Of a stretch of 64,000 nt of DNA, positions 9,332 through 20,791 are shown one piece after another (the first letter of the stretch is position 1; every line of letters begins with the position of its first letter). The stretch spans positions 155,136 through 219,135 of the forward strand of contig JAEUBA010000055.1 in assembly GCA_018257865.1 (NCBI GenBank), read 5' to 3'. A program made the translations under genes and the position numbers. The stretch is from Stereocaulon alpinum (lineage: Eukaryota > Ascomycota > Lecanoromycetes > Lecanorales > Stereocaulaceae). Under the pieces are notes generated by a model. The model saw only the letters and a list, made by a program, of their open reading frames with translations, was not told the origin of the DNA and searched no databases.

Positions 9332-11362
9332 TAATCCGCCTGCTAAGTAATAATTGAAAGCACCCTCCTAGAAGTATAGCGAATAAAGTATAGACCCTAA
9401 AATCTGTGTAATTCTAGTGAGTTTCTATGTTTCTCTCCTACACTGGGAAGAGTACTAACTGCTATAGCTCAGGAAATTTAAAGCCTTTATCTGAAGAGCC
9501 TTGCCGGGTAATTGCGTTAAAAACTCCGAACAGACTTGTTGTGCTATTGTTCGATAGATAGGCTTCGAGTCGCTTTCTGATATTGGCACTCTATCCGACT
9601 TCTATCGGGCAGCTTCTGAAAGGAATGTACACTTTGGATGGATCGATGATCAGGGCGGATGAAGGAACTCTTGGGAGCTAATTGTGCTTTCAAAGTTTGA
9701 CACTCCTTTAGCACGGCTAGTGCCTCCTGAATTCCCTTTCGGTTTGCTGGACTCATGGCTACGGACACGTTGGCTTCCTACGAACCGTTTCTGGTGATGG
9801 ACTGCAGGAGTCGCCACTTTCTTCCACATGATACACATCTTATGATTCGAACTGTGAGGTCCATTGTTATGGACATTGACGCGTGGGAAGATTTTTGCAG
9901 AGGTCCTGACTCAAATTTACAATTCCACCAATATACCACACCCAAGGCGTGATCCACTTGTAATGGTCGGTTCTACCTCGGAGGAAGCACTAGCGATCCT
10001 AGAATAAAATTAGATAACTAGAATAATAGCTAGAATTAGGAAAATTTACCTTTAGTTAGTAGTATGTGAACGGATCTCTGCTATCTAGCGAGCCCTCTCC
10101 GCTTCTGTAGCGTTATAAAATTTATCTAATAGTTTATACTTTCTGATATAATAACTTGTAGCTATAATATCGGCTTTCTTCGCTAGTTCTACTTCTTATT
10201 CTTCCGCAGTGAATGTATCCAGCTGCCTTCGTACCCTTTTCGTATATTAGTTTTGGCTATATTCGGACGCAGCCTTCCGCTTTAGGACTTGCTTAGGGGC
10301 CCGGGATTACGAGGAACAACGACAGAGTTCATGGAGTGGCCTGGCGAATGGCCTCGCCAACGAACATTTCTAGGAGTGAGAGTGACGTAGATTCCAGAGG
10401 TATATAGAAGCAGGCCTGGACCAATTGCGGAATTTTCTCCGTAGTCTTTCACTCATCTTGTATTCCATCTTTCAGTCGCTGGCTCTCGCCTTCAGTCTCA
10501 TTTGAGGTTCTCTCGGAATCTGAGCAGTTCGGTACAACCACCCTGTACACCGCATTCTCGACGTCCTTCCTGTCAAGTCCGGACATCTGCTCCCTCAAAT
10601 TCTGTGGCCAGGCTCATTGCTTTTACGATATCTCTCTGGCGTGGCGTCGTCATGATCTGGAGCCAGACTGTACGCTTTTTGCCTAGAAGTCTAGCTCCGT
10701 GGTAGGAGAGGTCTTACTCATGTGGGTCTTTGGAGATATATTCGGCAGATTCGTAAATGATCTTGATACCTTAATTCAGTTGATCTGCGAGTTCGACGAA
10801 TGTCAGGAACCTGTTCATTTCTTTAGCAGCAAGAAATCCCACTTCAAATTGTTCAATGCAAACAGTGACACTCTGCAGCGCCTAAAGTATTCGTAGCAGC
10901 CGCACATCTTGTTGCAATATGAGCCATTCCGTAGTGGTTTGTACTATGACGGGATATGAATAGTGACCGTCCACAGCCTGACATTGTCTTCGACACGTCG
11001 TTATCCTGACTCTGGTTATGTATGCAATCGATCAGGATCACGACTGACACAGGAGCCTCTCAACTATCGGCACACTTGAATTATTGGACCGAAACCTCCC
11101 AGGGCACCGCAATCAGTGCATGTTGGCGAGACACAAACGTGATGTGCGAGCACAACGTAGATCTTTAGAGCAGGATTGAGGGCCTTTTCCTTGCCGCGAG
11201 GGTTCAGCAGGCTGTTTCGAGTTGCTGAGATTGCCAGGAAAACATGGGGCCCTGTAATTTTCGTCCTTAATTGGCTCCCAAATTTGCGGTGGCGCCACCG
11301 GTGTGAAAAGAAGTGATCCATCCATTTTTCGACTGCCAAATCCTTGCAAGCACGCTGGTCTC
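9332..11362. other. Gene-poor stretch
   Basis: Apart from the AT-rich relic at 9990-10260, no gene is supported. Open minus-strand frames at 9544-9768 (MSVAMSPANRKGIQEALAVL...) and 11064-11489 lack family features. The latter may be the frame-shifted tail of the SprT-like relic that follows. Confidence 0.4.
9990..10260 (-). mobile_element. Short AT-rich, RIP-like relic of a transposable element
   Basis: This island is much richer in TA/AT than its flanks and resembles the 57-64 kb block. The minus strand still reads a helical, charged stretch (ELAKKADIIATSYYIRKYK, then LLDKFYNATEAERAR) with TAG/TAA where Gln or Arg codons would be expected. This fits a RIP-mutated fragment of an element-encoded protein, but no transposase or reverse-transcriptase motif is present. 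Confidence 0.35.
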
Positions 11363-11827
11363 TCACGTTGATGCTACCGAAAGTAGTCTTGCTGATTTGC
11401 AGGTACTGGTAGTCGACCGGAAGAACACTACGTGCGCCATCTCGTGGATCAATGTATTCAAAATCTCCTGGATGGTGTCTACAGTCCACTCGTATTCTTC
11501 TGGGTGTGAAGTCCTGTTAAAAAGTCGGCTTCTTCCGTCCATGGTGTTGCTCGTCCAGCCGAGTGCACCCTGCGATTGTGCAAGCCTTCGACCTGGACAT
11601 CTTGCATCGAATAGACGGCGAAGAAGCAGGCCTCCTAGATCCTGAATAGTACTTGAAGGTCGCCAGATTGCTTGAAATCCAGATGCCCATCGCGACGAAG
11701 GCACGTTGCTTTTAACTCGAGAGCTTCCAAGTATCAATCTCGCACAGGTTCTTGGACCGCACGATTGGAGACTCGACATGAATTGCCTTTTGGCCTTTTT
11801 TTTACCTAATGTTGACATATTCTCCAC
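11363..11827 (-). pseudogene. SprT-like zinc metallopeptidase domain, probably broken
   Basis: The frame contains LLLRRLFDARCPGRR, then WTVDTIQEILNTLIHEMAHV. The HExxH motif (HEMAH) sits after an amphipathic helix, as in SprT-like/Spartan-type proteases that cut DNA-protein crosslinks. The domain stops about 20 codons after the zinc motif, before the third zinc ligand and any C-terminal zinc ribbon. The other minus-strand frame stays open over 11064-11489, so a frameshift or a missed intron near 11400-11440 is possible. Alternative: an unrelated HExxH family. Confidence 0.45.
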
Positions 11828-13596
11828 ACTGGAGCGAGATGATTAATATAATAATTGGGGTTGATGATGTTGACAGAACTATCTGACCTGGATCCAGTTT
11901 CTTGTGGTGTCTGGTATATTTAAGGTAGCAGTGTGGGTTGAGGTCCGCAGCACCTTGTAATGGCCACATGCTTTAGGTGTAGTCTTGTATTAGGCCATTG
12001 TAACGGTAACAATTATCCTCGACGACGTTGAGTAGATACGGTTAATGGTTAAATTCCTTCCGAAGATCTACCCCCAATACTTCCATTGTCTTTGCAATGT
12101 CAGCTTCACAGTCAGATTGGATAGGAGGAAAAGCTTAACGTTCATGACGACCTTCTGGGGGCACTGCTGCATCTGATCTCTACAATGATGGATATGGATG
12201 TCATTATGTAGATATATTGAATCGAGGGCTCATTGGTGAGTCAAACGATAGTAGAGGAGGGCCCATGATGCTTTTTCCTTTCCTTTGGGGTGGGCTGATC
12301 TTCCCTGCTTACATTGAGAGATAGGAAGGTGATGAAGAGGAGAACCTGACGTGTGTATAGATATGTATGATAAAGATGGAAGCATACCGCATATTGAGTG
12401 TCGAGAAGGGAAGAGCGGAAAAGGGAAATCCCTTGGTGAATATGTATCCTCAGATGCTGGAAGGAAGGCGTTGAGATGCCGTGAATGCATGAGATTGCCG
12501 GCAGATAACGTGAAAAGAGTGAAGGTCGATTGATAGACCCCCTTGGAGTATTAAGATGCACTCTGAATGTGTGCTCGGACTTGATGAGCTTAGTCGGCGG
12601 TAACGAACGAGAGGAATGAATACCGCTTGTAGGACTTGGAATGGGGATACCGTCAGAAAGTGTAATGAAGGCGTTGTTACGCAAGAGAAGGCGAGGAAAG
12701 ACTCGCCACTTGATAGCCACTGGCGGCAAAGCTCGATGGGTCCCCAAGGCACCTACGCTGCGTTATGTCGCTGTAAGTCCCGTCATAGGTGACAACCTGG
12801 ATGATACATCTGTCGTCCGCAAACCTCACAATGCTTTTGCTGTTGTTACGTCACGTAGCTATAGCCGCATTGGACATGTGGTGCTACCAGCTTGTCGACA
12901 TGCGATCACGCAGCAAACCTACACCACTAATCGTAAGAACTAACGATATGGGGAAGATGTGCTAGTTGATCTTGTTATTGAAAAGAACTCTGCTGCATGG
13001 TCTTGGCTCAGCACGAATTCATTGCAGGATTGACTGCAGTGAAGATATGGACTTATTCGCTCAAATTTGCACCTCTAGGTCACTTCGTTGGCCTCGGACC
13101 AAGACAGAGTCAACAAGTCGTGATCCACGGCGCAAAATCTCTGTTCTTATACTAAGTAGTAGCTACATCGAGCTTGCTTCAGTGGCGAGGTCCAGACATT
13201 CAACGGCATTGCTCCTACGTCAGAGCAAATGTGCGTTCGCTCATTTGCTCGCAGAATAGTGGAATCAGCATGAAACACAAACCTGTGTAAATTCGACATT
13301 CATCTTTAGCCACAGCTTGTACTGGCATGCAGCTCTTATCAACAGCTTCATTAAGTTGTGACAAGGCATGGGCGATCGGATATCGTCCAGTGGTTACGTA
13401 TCATCAATTTCCACCGTACATCGCTTTCCAAGCAGCGTTTGATCTGGGAGCTCCGTGTAATTATTCACAGTGCCAATTGCGTGCTTTGGGTGGCCCAGGC
13501 AGCTGTGTCCAGAGTTTGTGACATGTTCTGAATGTTTCAGTCGCTTCTCAGATTCGACACCGTCACGTGCGCGATCCAACAGTTTTGAAAGCCAAG
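11828..13596. other. Intergenic, nothing recognised
   Basis: Several open frames overlap on the minus strand at 12230-12752, but all three frames are open at once with Ser/His/Arg-rich content. That points to low stop density, not a gene. No RNA gene or repeat seen. Confidence 0.45.
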
Positions 13597-14383
13597 TCAT
13601 CTACGCCTAAGCGCACCAAATGCTTTCCCAAGCTTCTGGACCTTTCTGACATCCCTGAAGGTCAGACTGACCCTCGTCTCTCTCACAGCCTGTCCTTCGG
13701 CAAACGCCTCTTCATCTCCAAGGAGCTCCCAATTGACAATGTCCTCCGCATGTAGGTTCTCGTCAACCTCAACTTCGCTGATACCGTGTAGACACTCCGT
13801 ATACAGCTCTCCAGTCGTAATGAGTAGACTCCGTGGTTCTTGCAATATTCGGCATCCGGCACCCCTCGCCTGATCCTTTGGCTTCACATCTAGCACGATG
13901 TGTGATCCCAATGATACCGTAGCCACAACGGGGTAGTAAGCATCTCCATCTTCATGGGAGTGTATGCCTTGGCTAGGTTTGTATTCATTGATGAGGCAGT
14001 GATTTGGTGCGCGATGAGGCGACTTGCTGAAGAGGTTGTCCTTCGAGTCGGCAAAGAGGGGTATTGAAAGGAGGCGTGAGATCACGGGATTCGAAAGCCA
14101 TAGAGGCAAGTCCGCAGCAAGAAGCGTATTGCTTGATGAGAGTGGAGATGGATGGGCTTGAAGGCGTCGGTGCGCAAGGTGCTTCCAGGTTGGAAGAGGA
14201 ACAGTGTTAATCTATGCGATTCATAAGTAAATTAAGAGAAACATGTAGGAGTACACAACGTACCTTCTGTAGAAGGTACTCCTCCTCCGTTGGCGTGATG
14301 AAGTTGGGGATATAGTAGCCTGAACCTGGGAGGAACGGCATCAGGGCTTCTCGGAGGGTGGCGGGTAGCTTGAGGTCCTCCAT
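13597..14383 (-). CDS. ALKBH6-like Fe(II)/2-oxoglutarate dioxygenase
   Basis: Model: complement(join(13597..14211, 14264..14383)), 244 aa. The 52-nt intron (GTACGT...CATAG) follows codon 40. The N-terminus YYIPNFITPTEEEYLLQK matches the ALKBH6 opening. Further on, NHCLINEYKPSQGIHSHEDG, then YYPVVATVSLGSHIVLDV and LEPRSLL-like LQEPRSLLITTGELYTECLHGI follow the human ALKBH6 order. The iron ligands are His and Asp of HEDG and the His of LHGI; the Arg of RETRVSLTFR should bind 2-oxoglutarate. Family members are AlkB-type demethylases or tRNA-related enzymes; the substrate is not known here. Intact. Confidence 0.93.
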
Positions 14384-14766
14384 GTTGTCGGCCGTGGACA
14401 ATGTAATGTCATGATGGATCACAGCGAACTGGGACCAGTCCTTCGTGGAGTACTGTGTTGGGTACGAAACGTTGAAAGATCTTTGGGCGTTCAGCCTTGA
14501 AAGCTTGGCCTAAAAGTAATTCATGCTGCATCACTCCTGCCTTCGATCTTTTCAGTCTTCTTACTACCTTAGCATATAACAGCAATTCTTGCCTAGATAC
14601 TCTAGTACAGCTGGGTAGTCGTGCAAGCTTCAGATACTGCGCTAGCCGGCGTTGCTAGTGCTACAGGTACGCCAATGCGTTTTCTTGATAGAGCCCGTAT
14701 ATCTAATGAAGTGTGCGAGGGTCTCTTGGTAGTCTATGAATAGCCAGGTGGAAAGCCTTTTGCATC
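14384..14766. promoter_or_regulatory. Intergenic, upstream of ALKBH6-like gene
   Basis: A 380-bp gap that should hold the promoter of the leftward gene and the 3' end of the next leftward gene. No defined motif stands out. Confidence 0.3.
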
Positions 14767-15141
14767 CTACCCTATCCTGAAGAAGGTCTCTAGCTCTCCC
14801 ACAATCCATTTCCCTACGCCTTCTCTCCCAACTTTATCCAATACACCCTGGCCAACTCTCACGACCGTCCCTTTTTCCAACTCCACGTCCTTTTTATACT
14901 CGTCAAACACGAGTTTAGCTTGCTCTGCTTCCTCATCAGTGAATCCCCCTCCTACAAGCAGAGCCTGGGGACGCGGTTCGAGGACACGGAGCGCTGCGGC
15001 CAGTTCTTTGGATGCGTAAGTATCAACAATGAGGATACCATTGACGGAGAAGCCGTGGGGAGCGAGAATACCGGCGATTGTTTGGCCGATCGGGCGGTGA
15101 CGGCCGAGGGTGAGGATGGGGATTGTTGCTGGGGATGCCAT
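14767..15141 (-). CDS. Small conserved-looking protein of unknown function
   Basis: An intronless 124-residue frame with an ATG at 15141. It reads as alternating beta and alpha elements: TIPILTLGR, then GQTIAGILAPHGFSVNGILI, then RPQALLVGGGFTDEEAEQ, then a charged helix ending GKWIVGELETFF. The GGG loop after a hydrophobic strand suggests a small Rossmann-like fold, with no recognisable catalytic motif. It lies downstream of nothing obvious and is on the same strand as ALKBH6, 380 bp upstream of it. Codon use and fold-like pattern make it a credible gene, but I do not recognise it. Confidence 0.6.
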   Translation of the reverse strand: MASPATIPILTLGRHRPIGQTIAGILAPHGFSVNGILIVDTYASKELAAALRVLEPRPQALLVGGGFTDEEAEQAKLVFDEYKKDVELEKGTVVRVGQGVLDKVGREGVGKWIVGELETFFRIG

Positions 15142-16214
15142 GGCCTAGAGTTGGATTCAAACTTTCAAAGGAAAGCTTGATGTTTATGAATGAATGATTT
15201 TACAGCTGAGCTGAGAGGTGGGCCAAGCACTCTTTTTATGCATCCCTACATACTGCGCTCAGCTGCTGCAAATGCTTTCGGCAGCGCCTTCGGAGATCGG
15301 ACCGTTATCTTGGACGCCTTGTGGTTGTTCTTGCCGTATTAGGTAGGAAGCATGGCTTCGTGCCAAGCATGTCAATTGGTCCAGAAGCCTTGGCTCTATC
15401 GGCATTGAAGTCTAAATGTTCTACATCCTCCTCATGGAAATCAGGCACCCCTAATCTTATACCCATGAGTAGAAGACTAACATTCAGTGAGTGCGGCTTT
15501 GAAGCTATGAGATGCTCAGCATATTGTCCTATAGGTTTCGAGGCACTTTGCAAGAGCCATCTGCGAATCGAACCAGTTCTTGGGCAAAAATGCGCATATC
15601 TAGGCAACCGGCAGACTTATCAGAGCTTCCTATCGCAGCTATGGAGTCGGAGAATAGCCTCACAGAGAAACTTGGATCTAACATCTACGATCCCTCATTC
15701 TACCACTGAATGTGTAGTATAGCCCGAGAAAGACTCCTGCCAATCTTGTGATAGTAGATGACAACTGTTTGGGGCTTCAGTATCATACATGTGTCTTTGA
15801 AGCCAATGACGAAGCTCAAGCTATTAGATTTCTTACTCAGAGGTGTCGGGCATCGCGCCTTCCCAACGCAGATTTACTTCTCTGCAGAACAATACCCGCT
15901 TGGTATCGGGAATTCTTCAACTCACTCCCAATATCTGCTTCCCAAAACAACAGGTATCTACGTCCAACATTTAGTAAGCACTGGTTCAAGACGAAGCGGT
16001 AGACGACTCATTGTTTGGGACTTCTATTTACTATTGTTGCCTGCTCACCTGACCTGTCCAACGAGCAAAACATTTGAACGATTGCCATTCTCAAAGTCAA
16101 TTCTCTCCACTACGTGAGGTCGATCTGGCGATCTTTATTAGTTGACTAATTGGCTTGTTCGCTCAACATCCGATCAGCTCACAGGAGTGCCCACCTTGTA
16201 CCAAGAACGCCAAC
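15142..16214. other. Intergenic with weak coding traces
   Basis: On the minus strand, a frame at 15305-15607 (FHEEDVEHLDFNADRAKASG) and another above it (SDSIAAIGSSDKSAGCLDMR, about 15650-15590) read protein-like but do not join by clear splice sites. They may be a decayed gene. The plus-strand frame at 15758-16117 has no recognisable content. Confidence 0.35.
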
Positions 16215-17522
16215 ATGGAAAAGACACCAACAGAGGTGTTTTGCATCATTATGGCGAAGTTAGCTGGGACTAGTGATCGGAGGAACGTCAATGCACTCAA
16301 ATCATTGCGACTATGCAACCATAAGCTGAACGGCGTCTCTACAAAGTACCTCTTTGCAGAGATTCGCTTGGAATATACTGAGGCCAGTCACCGAAAAATG
16401 CTATCATTGGCCCTTGATCCTATGCTTCACCTGTACGTCCGTAAGCTCAGCATCGTCTCAAAAGCGATTCCAGGTCCCTTACTCTCGCAACCTGAGTTCG
16501 AATCATGGATCAAAGGTACCACGCCAGATACCCTGGACAAATTGGAGAGCGACATAGAATGCTCCACGATGTTCGATCCACACTACTTCGACGACATCTA
16601 TGCAGAATACGTCAGACTTTACAGACGCCAAGGCGAATTTCTCGAGAAGGCAGAAGTTATGTTAATGATCGCTGCTAGCCGTTTCCCTCACCTGGAGGGG
16701 CTGGTGTCCGGCACTCATCGTCGTTTCTTCAACCAGAACCACTTAGTTACCACACTTCCTTGCGATAAGAAGCACGTTGCTTTGAAATGGAAGGCTACCA
16801 TAAGCCGTAATGTACTCGAATTAGATCAAATGTCGATGGTGCTAAGGGCACTGGAACGGGGTTGTCCCAAATCAGGAGCACAAATTGACGCTTCTCCCAT
16901 ATTGCAAGGCTTTGGCACCTGGACAGCAGCTCTTCTACGAGGCCCAGAACACTCTGCAATAGTCCGCAATTCTCTGGTCAACATGGTAAAATTTGACCTC
17001 GCCTTCGATACTAACCATCCCGGTGTGGTGTTGACTGCTCTCGCTCGGAGTCGATTGTCCTTGATTACGGGGTGGATGAGCAGACTGGAACAACTATCGT
17101 ATACAGCATATGGAATCCCCCGGAATTGGAACCCGGCGATTTCGGACTACATTGGCAACAACACATGGTCCAATCTTACCACTCTTGAGATTGGCCGCTG
17201 GTGCGTGCACAGCAGTGAATTGTCAAACATGTTCCAGAGACATAGAAGCACCTTACGTTTCGTTTCCCTACTGGACATCTTCATGATCCATGGCTCTTGG
17301 GAGGAGGTCTTTGCCGAGCTACAAGGAGGAGAATTAAGACGACTCAAGCTTCGGCATCTAGGTTCGGCTGGTGAGGTCACTTTGTGTGACTGCGACCAAG
17401 TCCTTGAGGAAGATCTTCCGATGCTGCATCCCGTGTACCGATATGTATTCATGAATGGACCCTGGATAGGAATGGGATATACGCAGGCATGCGCCCGTTT
17501 TCAGGAATTGTTTCAGTCATGA
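16215..17522 (+). CDS. F-box protein, fungal family, no introns
   Basis: 435 aa from the first ATG (MEKTPTEVFCIIMAKLAG). The first 45 residues look like an F-box: a PxEVFxxIM start, RSLRLCNHKLNGVSTKYLF-type ending (here KSLRLCNHKLNGVSTKYLF). In SCF ubiquitin ligases this region binds Skp1. The remainder has scattered Leu-rich segments (LTTLEIGRW, RLKLRHLG) but no regular repeats. Many fungal F-box proteins of this type have unknown targets. It is not a close copy of the two F-box paralogs at 39-47 kb. Confidence 0.85.
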   Translation: MEKTPTEVFCIIMAKLAGTSDRRNVNALKSLRLCNHKLNGVSTKYLFAEIRLEYTEASHRKMLSLALDPMLHLYVRKLSIVSKAIPGPLLSQPEFESWIKGTTPDTLDKLESDIECSTMFDPHYFDDIYAEYVRLYRRQGEFLEKAEVMLMIAASRFPHLEGLVSGTHRRFFNQNHLVTTLPCDKKHVALKWKATISRNVLELDQMSMVLRALERGCPKSGAQIDASPILQGFGTWTAALLRGPEHSAIVRNSLVNMVKFDLAFDTNHPGVVLTALARSRLSLITGWMSRLEQLSYTAYGIPRNWNPAISDYIGNNTWSNLTTLEIGRWCVHSSELSNMFQRHRSTLRFVSLLDIFMIHGSWEEVFAELQGGELRRLKLRHLGSAGEVTLCDCDQVLEEDLPMLHPVYRYVFMNGPWIGMGYTQACARFQELFQS

Positions 17523-19475
17523 AAGCGCGGAGGAAAGGAAGTGTAGGCCCAAAAACATGGGGCTTTGGTCATCAAGGGAAGTTAGCCACAAAGTCTGACA
17601 ATGGATGGGCTAGCTCGTGATTCTATACACTACAGGGGATGAGACCCCACTATATTCATACGACTGCGGCAGTTTCACTACAATTGAGATACTATACACA
17701 AGTCTAACATAGACACTAAACCTTTTCGGGCAGTGTAAACGATCATCGCTACTATTTGAAACGCACTTTGATAGGTGACATCAGACTCGTTTCTCCAGCG
17801 CCTTTACGAGGCTAACCTTTCATCACTCCTTTAAACACTAAGCTTACAACCTCACACCCAAAACGCAGCACTCCATCACGCAGGTAGCTCATGATCAAGG
17901 ATTAAAACAGGCCATTCAAATGCTTAATTCCCCCACCTGCTCCGAATCCCTCCCCTCCCTTCCCATCCCCACCCCCAAACCAAACCAAACACTCAACCAT
18001 CCCACTAATGCACGACTCATTCGCTCCACCGCATTCCCAAAAACCTCAGCCCCTGACCCCTCTCCTCCCTACAATACCAGCCACATACTCTCCCACAGGG
18101 GTTTGGAGGTGGAGGGTGGGGATAGTGATTGCCGGGCGGGTAGTCTGGTGAGGAGCGGGGGTTGGAGGAGGAGGGAGGAGAGAGGAGGGTGGAGGGTCAG
18201 AAGGGGATTAGTAAAATACGTTTTCGCCAACTAATTTACACCGACTGCGTTTATCTTTAGCGAAGGAGGGGTTTTGATAGCGAGTATTCTTGGAAGGGAT
18301 GAGGGGATTTGGTGTTGGTGATGGTGATGGGAGTTGGTTCTGGGTTTGGAAGATGGGTCGTTGTGTAGCGACCATGACGTACTGCCCTTTTAGATACGAT
18401 ATATTGCTATTACGGACTCTGGCATTTCGGCATTCTGTCTTGGGAAGGAGGAGGAGGAGGAGGGCATTTGCTGATTGGTATGTGAGGTCAGGTTGCATTG
18501 CATATTTACCTAAGAGGTTTCGTACTTTTGCAAGGATGAGATGGGATGTATGTGGATGGAGAGAGGAGTGGAGAGAGAGAGATTCATCGTGCTGTACTAT
18601 TAATGGAACACTGTAGGGTGTTCTGGGCGGGACATGGGTTCTGAATCCTTTGGGCCTGTTGGCGTGAGGGAGGCGGGTGAGTAGGGCGTTGGTGCTGTTG
18701 AAGAGTGGGGTATTCATTGTATCAGTCAGTATGTTTTTGCGTCCTAGGTTGGTGGGGGATCATGCTGGGGATCTAAGGTATATATACGGCCATATAGAGC
18801 GCAAGTACGTACGGTGGCTGGGATCGGAGATCACTATGATCGCTTTCGACTTGGTGCGAGTTGTGCGTTGTGGAAGATCTTGAGATGTCAAGCGCCCGGT
18901 AAGATGATCGATAGGCTTTTGGAACGGTGCTCTGTCGGCCAGAACAGCGGTTGTAGCCGACCACGTCATGACAGCAGCTTCAGCACTACTAATGACGCGT
19001 AAGACTGTCGGAGGTGAATCCGCGATCATCTGTCTCTTCATGTGTGTATACTATAGAACAATGGTCTTCGACAAGAGGGTGATATTGGAGCTCGATGTAG
19101 AGGGTTTTTCTCGCAAGGTTCTAGTCACATTTGCTTGAGATCCTAGCGTAATGATACAACGCTGAGACTTGTCGAATGGTCATAGGAAATCAACGCATAG
19201 ACACACACATAGACGAGATTTTGTCAGTGTGCTCTGGAATGAATGATCGTTAACAGCGGTCAGTTTCTTGAACCTGTTCTGACACGTCATTTCGAGCTTG
19301 ATTATCTCCCAGAGGAATATGAAAAGGAAAGCATGGCAATGAAGACGAGAGAGAATAAAGCCATGGTTTAATCCGGATTTTGTTCCATGAATGGCCAAGT
19401 CCCACATGGCGGATTAGGGCTAGGGCTGTTAACGTGTCACCTTGGCCAAGCACGGGCTACACCTACATGGCTCCC
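17523..19475. other. Intergenic with strand-asymmetric low-complexity block
   Basis: From about 17925 to 18090 the top strand is C-rich (CCCACC/CCTCCC runs). From about 18095 to 18740 it flips to G-rich (GGAGG, GGTGG runs). Long open frames on the minus strand at 18208-18717 follow from this bias, give low-complexity protein (Pro/Ser/Leu runs) and are not annotated. No gene supported elsewhere in the gap. Confidence 0.5.
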
Positions 19476-20791
19476 CTACCATTCTCGAATACTTCCATCC
19501 GGCCCTATGAAGCCTTTCAAGGCCCAGGGCGGCGCTGTTTTCGCAACTTGCCTAACCTCATCCTCATCAATTTCGATCCCCAATCCCACACCTTGAAGGC
19601 CCTCCACATATCCATCCGTCACTTTCCAGACACTCTTGTCTTTGACGTAGTTGTTGATGTCGTAGTCGCCCGCCTCGACGTTGTAGTGAATGCCAAGACT
19701 CATCTCCTGTATGGCGAAATTCGGTGTAGCCAGCGCAAATTGCATACAGGCCGCCAGCGCAATGGGTCCAAGGGGGCAATGTGGCGCGATAGCCACATCA
19801 TAGGCTTCAGCCATGGCGGCAATCTTCCGTAGCTCAGATATACCACCACAATGCGAGATCTGCGACAATGGTTATTACGTCGATAGTCAGACATGCGACA
19901 TCTTCGATACTTGCATCTGGCTGGAGTATATCAACAGAGGTGTCATGAAGGAAGCGCTTTACATCCCACCGACTATAGAGGCGCTCGCCTAGAGCAATGG
20001 GAATCGTAGTGAGGAGGGAGAGTTGTTTGATGCCTTCGGGATGTTCTGAGAGCAGCGGTTCTTCGATGAAAAGTGGGTGGTATGGTTCGAGAGCCTTGGC
20101 TAACTGCTTGCTCATTGGCTTATGTACGCGACCATGAAAGTCAAGCCCAGCATCCATGCCCAAGGCTTTGACTGTTTTCAACCTCTCCACACTAGCTTCC
20201 AACGCTCTGGGCGAGTCAAGCCAATCCACATCCTCCGTCGCATTCATCTTGATAGCCCGGAAGCCTTGCGCGTGACGCTCTTTAGCTGCCGCCTCAACGT
20301 CTCGTGGCCTATCACCCCCAATCCATGCGTAGACTTTGACTTTGTGGCGCACTTTACCGCCGAATAATTGGTAGAGGGGAACGTGTAGCCGACGGGCTTT
20401 GAGGTCCCATAGCGCGATATCGATGCCTGCAAGAGCGGACATTAGGACGGGACCACCTCTATAGAAGCCAAGACGGTACCTGAAGGGGTCAGCAAGCCGC
20501 GAACCTTGTCGATCCAAGCAATACGTACGCAGTCTGCCATAGGTGCTCGATGTCACTGTGGGAAATTGTGTATCAGTCGTGTTAGGTAATATAGGTATAA
20601 GGTGGGCATTATTACTCGGCCTCATAGCCGACAAAGCGCTGTCTCAAGGCATCAAGACAGCCTTCAACAGCTTGTGTATGGCCTTCGAGGGTAGCTTCGC
20701 CCCAGCCATGTTCACCCTGCTCATCGCAGACCTTGACAAAGAGCCAACGAGGAAGGACGCGGAAATACTCAATTGCCTTGATCTTCGGCAT
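19476..20791 (-). CDS. D-galactonate dehydratase-like enzyme (enolase superfamily)
   Basis: Model: complement(join(19476..19859, 19915..20479, 20529..20555, 20616..20791)), 383 aa against 382 for E. coli DgoD. The order of motifs follows DgoD: GEHGWGEATLEGHTQAVEGC, FYRGGPVLMSALAGIDIALW, IKMNATEDVDW, LDFHGRVHKP, LFIEEPLLSE, ALGERLYSRWD, QPD|ISHCGGISEL, APHCPLGPIALAACMQ. Metal ligands Asp (DFH), Glu (IEEP) and Glu (GER) are present. The enzyme would dehydrate galactonate or a similar sugar acid to the 2-keto-3-deoxy acid. Exon 2 is only 27 nt. Intron 3 has a GC donor (GCAAGT); with it the protein is colinear with the family. Sugar-acid specificity is inferred. Confidence 0.92.

Noticed and set aside
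12230..12752. Long overlapping open frames on the minus strand
   Set aside because: All three frames are open over the same bases and the products are low in complexity, with no family features. Low stop density explains them.
18208..18717. 169-codon minus-strand frame
   Set aside because: It follows from the G/C strand bias of this block; the product is Ser/Pro/Leu-rich with no domain and no start context.
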